A DNA stretch of 64,000 bases, taken from Colius striatus. Its lineage: Eukaryota > Chordata > Aves > Coliiformes > Coliidae. The first letter of the stretch is position 1; every line of letters begins with the position of its first letter. Where the stretch lies: the NCBI RefSeq assembly GCF_028858725.1, contig NC_084773.1, forward strand, positions 9,538,350 to 9,602,349, given 5' to 3'. Position numbers and translations under genes: made by a program. Positions 58,346-64,000 of the stretch are shown in pieces. The notes beneath the pieces were generated by a model. That model searched no databases, had not been told where the DNA came from, and was given only the letters and a program-made list of their open reading frames with translations.

Positions 58346-61300
58346 AAATACTGTCTGTGCCATTGAAGGTCAATGATTTGGTCTATGAATGGAGGCCTTC
58401 CTCTGAAGGAACATATTGATAAAATGTATTGTTATTATGTAACCTATAACAGAATGATACGTGGATGTTCTAAATCTATTCAAATGCTCTTTAAATTTAT
58501 GTTAAATATTTCAATATAAATGTCAATTATAAAGCTAAATGTATGTATGATGTGTTTGGATAACTTCTAAGTTTCATGTAAAAAGAAGGGAAAATGGTTT
58601 TGGTGTGCTTTTTATACTTTAATGAATGCAGTGAATTGACACACATGGACAGTTTTCTCTGAAAACTTGTTTTGTGTTTTGGAGCCAGTGTAAATGTGCT
58701 GCCTCACCTACTGAAATCAATACAGGTTATACTTAGCAGAATATTGCCTCCTGATAAATTTATTGCAGATATGTATTTTAGTTGCAGTTAGACTTGCTCT
58801 GAATGTGTGTTCCAGAACATGGGAAGGGTTAGTTTGGCAAAACACTACACCAATAGAATGGTCCTGTTCTCTTTGAGCCACTCTGGGACATCCAGATTGT
58901 ATTCCTGTGGGCTCTTCAGGTCATCCTGTTCTGGGATTTTGCCTGCTGCACAGCCTGGTGTAAGTGTGCATGCAGCTGAATAATTTTGTATGCAGGTGTG
59001 CAAATAGGTGGGTTTCTTTGATCTCATCTGGTTGATCAAATGAACATGTGCTCAGTGTTTATCTTCACTTTCCCACATAGCTTTATGTTGAGCCTTCCCA
59101 GGATAGGTGTTGCTGGATGGATTTTAAATGGTGATGTAAGTTTTATAAACTAATATTAAAGGATCTTGATTACTAGTCATTCTTTTGAGATCTGCAACTT
59201 GTACTCTGTGACATGTTTTGTATTTTGAAGTTGCTGCACACATCTTCCCTTATAATTGGCTGTTGTATATTTCCAAAAGATTAAAAAAATTGCTTTGTTG
59301 TACCCTTCAAAAACCTTTTATTAAGATGTAGTTTTAAGTCTAATGTTAGGGTTCCTGTAATCTTGTAACATTATTTCAGTGACTAGATCTGAAGTGACTG
59401 GATCTGCTTGCTGGTGTTACACCTCAAATTAAGTCTAGAAAGTATGTCATACAGTTCTGATTTAAATATTGCTTTAGACAGTTTTTGTACAGGTGAGCAA
59501 AGCTGGGTGGAAACTATTCTTTCCCATTCAGAGCAAAGGTTTCCAAACAATGGAAGGATTTAATAAGTAGTAAGTGCTTGCTTATACTTGTGACCATTTG
59601 AAAAAGCTAATAAAGTGCTGCACTCATTCTGAAGAGTCTGAAGTATTCTTTTTCATAGGGCAGCTATGGCTGTGAACCAAGTCCTATTTGTGCTACATGA
59701 AAGTACTGTTTAATTATTGTCAGCGCTCAAAGTTGATAATTTATATAATATTTAGTGACCTGTCTGCATCCAAGAGGGAGCTCTTGCCTGGTGATGTTTG
59801 ATGAGGTCCTTGTTAACTAGTAATAAGGGTAATTTTTTTGATACCGTCATGGTTTGAAGCTGTTTACCGAGACCAGATGGAGCTGTGACTTCTCTGTTAG
59901 TGTTAAAACTAAGTTACTCTGCACTTATGGAATAAATATCTGGTGATCCAAATCTCTTTTGCTCTTTTTTAAGCTGGGATAAAACCTGAGAAATTGTATC
60001 ATGAACATTTACTTGACGGCGGATTTGAAAGCAAAAAGGAAATGGAACAACTGACCTTACAGAACTGAGGCATTTGAGTCTGTATTTTTTTTCCACAAAA
60101 AATAAACTTGAATTTTTTCCTTTGAAATTTCTGTTTCTGGACAATGCAGGAATTAAGTATTGCTACAGCTGGTAAAGACCATATGGCTGCACAAGTGACA
60201 TGGTGTATCTGTAGCTGTCTGTGTGTGGACATTTACATCCATGACAAACACAAAGCACTTGAGTTCAGTCTGTAGCTGAAAACTAAGGGTGCATGTACAG
60301 GTAGCTATTATGTATTTGAGTCCCATGCTGTTGATTAGAATTAGTAATAGGACAGCATAATCTGTTTAGGGAACATACTATTAGCATTTACTAAACAAAA
60401 TGGTAAATGCTGTTTTAGTGGGGCATTGTGTTAGAGTAAGGAGCCTTGATGTCAGGATCCATTTTAGAATGAGAATCTACAATTATATCTGGACCAAAAC
60501 TGTATTTTAAATTAATTACTGTGTTTACAGACATAGCCAACTTGCATTTTTGTTTTAAAACTGGTTGTATTTAATGAATGAGAAAATGGAAAGATGAGTA
60601 AGAAGCCAAAAAAACAAGGCATCAAAACAGGTTTCTAGGAATAGTCTCTTCAATCTGAAGAGAAATTGCAACTTTGGGATGATCTGGTTGAAGTCTGGAG
60701 TAACTAATAACACAAGCTAAACAATGATTTTGGAACATCAGAAGGGGCCACGTTTTTGCCGCTTCAGTATTACTAATGTCTGTGTAAATAAACTTTACAC
60801 AGGATCACATATGAAAAACGGGCCAATTCAGTCTTTGCTCTTAAGATTTTTGACCCTTAAAATTCATGCTTTGGGGTTTCCTTTCCATAAAGCTAGAGAT
60901 GCTACAGTCTGTAGAGGGGACCAACCTTCCTTTTGGTTTTGTGGGGGGTTTTTTCCCCATCAATTGTTCCTTTCATTGTCTTTTCAAACTTAATGTACTG
61001 GCTAAAATAGTTATTAAAAACCTCTCTGGTAGCAGTAGAATTTATTATTATTTATAGTTTTAATAAATCTTGATGAAATGTCTAATTTCAGTGGAAGAAA
61101 AGAACACCAGTAATAAATTACCATAAAATCAGGTAGTAGTTAGATACACTGCATTTGCTCACACAACTAGCCAGGAATGCAAATATTTTTAGCATCCATG
61201 AGTAGGTCTAAAGACCTTTTTAACAATTTAGCAAGGAGGTTTTTTGGTTTATGCGTAGGCTATGTGGACTTAGGCTGATGGAGATTAGGTCTTAATTTTC

Positions 61301-64000
61301 TAAATGCATCTTTGAGCAATTGAAAGAGTATTAGCTGTACTAGAGCTTACCTTTTTAATACAGCCTTTGATGTATGAGCTTGGTTTTCTGGCATCTTAAA
61401 AGAGGGAGGAGAAGGTTTATCTGCTTTGATAAACAAGTCTTCAGTAACAACTCTGTGACCTTGGTTGAAGAGGAATTAGATGGAAGGAATGTCTTCTATC
61501 TTTATTTTGTGTAATCAGAAGTGGTAAATTCCATTTAATGTAGCTTGTTTGAAGTGTAAAGAACATACATACCTGCCTACACTTGAGGCATGTTAAGGGT
61601 ATTATCATTTAAATGTATGCATTATAATAGTTAACCCATTTGTTTAACATAATAATAGTGTATTAAGCCAAACTTGAAATGTTTTCAAAACTTGCAATTT
61701 AAATACTTGAGTTCTTTGTTTTTCTCAAGTATTACAGCTTCAGGTTCTGGAAAATAGATATGGATGACTTCTTTATAAAGTGAAGTGTTCATTTTTTTTC
61801 AGACATGTTGATATTATGCTTGGGTTAAACTGTTAAACTAAATGTCCCATAGTAGGAAGCCTTCATGTCTTGCATCTTCCCACAATGCTAATGAGAAATT
61901 GTATTAGGAAAACTGTGGTAGCATATGGTGTCTTTGTTACTTTCTGTAAGACTCAATGCTGCAATTTAGAGAGGAATCCTGCTTGTTACTTTCTCTTTTA
62001 CAGGTTTTCTTTCCAGCTCAATAGCTATTTTTTTCAGTATTGTTTTCTATGTTTCTCTGTGCTTTCTAGTTCCCTTGACAAAACAACTAAAGCAAATAGC
62101 ATGAAATAAAATCTTGTCAACTCATCCTGCATTGTCCAGTGAAAATATATTTTGGAAAATCCAAAGTCACTGAACCTACACATTTCTGAAAATATGGGTG
62201 ATAACTCAAGAACAAGATGCTCTTGCTAGTGTTAGGACAATAATCTAGTAAGTGAACAGGAAGAGTGAAATGGAGTAGGCAGCAAAAAAATCAGGAATCA
62301 CAACATCAGAATAGATCATTCCTTGTTTCATTGATCCTCTTGAGACTTAAAGCCTACATAGCGGTGGAGTGCCTCTGTTTCTGTGAGGATTTTTGTGTAG
62401 TAACATCCTTTTATTTGTAATGTGTATTTATTGCCTTTAGAGAACCTGGTACTTAAGGTTGTGGAATCAAGTTTCCCTTAATTTTTTTCTTTTTTTAAAA
62501 GTGAAACCCAAAGCATTCTGCAAAATACTGATTCTTAGGAGATATATGACAAAACAGAAGAAGTGAGAACAAATCTTTATCAGAAAAGGTCGTGAGTACA
62601 CAGAATTTTCTCAAACCAGTTCTCAAATGAGCTCAAATGAGCTCTTTTCTTCATAACTGGTCCTTCATCCCATCCTCTGCCCACAAGTTAGCAGCTAGAT
62701 CTTAGATGTCAGGTTTCTTATCTGTGCTCTATACTCTTGGTCCTGTCTTATTTCCATTCATTGGAGAAAAAGAATTCCAAGCTGTGATGAAGAGCTACTA
62801 TGTCTTGTCTGTTTTTGAGCATTGCTTCACCACTGGAGTATATAAAGCTGCATTCCTGAAAGTCATTGTTATTCTAGCTGCCACCTTCCTTCCCCATTCT
62901 ACAAGATAAGAAAGACAGATTCCTAACAATCAGTGGTAGCATTCCATCTCAGCTGCACCTTTGATTTCTGTCATCTTTTGTCCAAGTGTGTTCAAGTAAG
63001 TGCCATGTGGTGATGAGACAGTCAGACATAAGTAACTTTAGAGGCTGTAGATAGAAAAATTGATTGTGTGTCTCGTTCCTTCTAAATACAAGTCACCAGT
63101 TCTTAGAGTCACTTTATCTGATTTGAGCCTGGTAGACATATTGAAAAGTGGTCAGCAGGTGCTTGTGTGCTGTGGAGAGCAGGAAGATACGTATAGTCAG
63201 ACTGGAGAACTGTAGAAGTGAGCTTTGTATCAGCACTGAGGTGCACATCACTTTTCAGTACTAGGGATAAGGAGTCAGGTGAGAAGAGCACTGAGCAATG
63301 AAGGCTTAATTGCATTGGAAATTTTATGAGAACAGGATAGAGGCAAGATGATTGATGTTGCAAGTGGATAAAGTGATGCAAAAGGGCATATTGAAACTGA
63401 AGAGTGATTGAAGTCAGTTACACACTTTAGATTGCAAGTTGCCTTTTTTTTTAACCACCACTAACAGGAAATAAATATTACCACTTCTCCCTTTTAAGTT
63501 CACTTGTACTATTAAGCATAGGTGCTTGAAGAGCAGAGCTGTGTGCTGTTGAAAAAAAATCATCTTAAAGTCATCATTAAAGGTAACAAAGCTCTTTGAA
63601 AATTTTCACTTTAAGTCTACTATTGGAATGATTCACTTTGAAAAATGCATATTTTTCTCAGCTTAATTTAAGTCCTATCAAAATATTCTTAACACGTTGA
63701 AAAGAGGCATCATTATGAGCCATGAAGAAGTGGTGGTTGTTATGAGCTTCATTTATAGCAAAATATATTTCTTGATCTGACAATCTTTTTTTTTTCATCG
63801 TACTCCTGATACAGTTGGAAGATAGGTCATCTTCCATGAAAGATTTTAGGGAAAATAGTTTCATCTCTTGAGTTGCTAACAAGAGCATTGAATGTTAAGA
63901 GTCTGCTGAAGTGCTTTTGGTAGCAGCATGGAACTACATCTGTCACAGTTAAAACAATTTATTACATACTTAATGTGGGTTTGAACATGTTGCTTCATGA

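Larger units (their letters stand above)
49199..64000 (+). other. SLMAP: SLMAP intron 1 (continues past the window)
   Basis: At least 14.8 kb without the expected FHA second half (FYLQDTKSSNGTF). Contains CR1 fragments at 53205-53690, 57597-57680 and 58150-58345, and scattered short open frames. Confidence 0.8.

Noticed and set aside
59840-59900. Possible retroviral LTR start (tcatggtttgaagctg)
   Set aside because: No paired copy, poly(A) signal arrangement or target-site duplication found.

Overview
The window is vertebrate nuclear DNA, most likely from a bird. The evidence is: genes split into many short GT-AG exons; three GC-rich CpG-island promoters in AT-rich surroundings; long 3' UTRs; and the only interspersed repeats I can name are pieces of CR1 LINEs, including the typical avian CR1 3' tail. 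Gene order and orientation (PDE12 >, < ARF4, < DENND6A, SLMAP >) match the block on human chromosome 3p14.3. I cannot name the species.

Layout. 1-2672: the 3' part of PDE12 (plus strand; exon 1 is cut by the window edge, two more exons complete the C-terminal half), followed by its 3' UTR to about 4.2 kb. About 6.5-18.1 kb: ARF4 on the minus strand, complete in six coding exons (180 aa), with its CpG-island promoter at 17.3-18.8 kb. About 20.4-40.3 kb: DENND6A on the minus strand, complete in twenty coding exons (590 aa), with its CpG island at 39.8-40.8 kb. 40.8-46.7 kb: intergenic, no gene seen. 46.7-48.3 kb: the CpG island of SLMAP (plus strand), followed by a long 5' leader and the first coding exon (49001-49198). 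From 49199 to the window end is SLMAP intron 1, which holds several CR1 fragments and no recognisable exon.

How the genes relate. ARF4 (an Arf GTPase of Golgi and early secretory traffic) and DENND6A (a DENN-domain exchange factor for Rab14 on recycling endosomes) both serve membrane traffic and lie head-to-tail, with only about 2 kb between the likely DENND6A 3' end and the ARF4 promoter. PDE12 is a mitochondrial 2'-5' phosphodiesterase and poly(A) exonuclease. SLMAP is a tail-anchored FHA protein of the STRIPAK complex. They do not form an operon-like unit; they are a conserved neighbourhood.

I found no previously undescribed system. The observations most worth checking are two TGACGTGG (ATF6/CREB3-type) sites in a duplicated 18-bp unit in the ARF4 promoter, a perfect GTCACGTGAC (CLEAR/E-box) site in the DENND6A promoter, a possible spliced uORF in the SLMAP leader, several perfect short hairpins, and a few coding-like open frames in introns that I cannot identify. 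All exon boundaries were worked out by hand from splice sites, codon phase and remembered family similarity.
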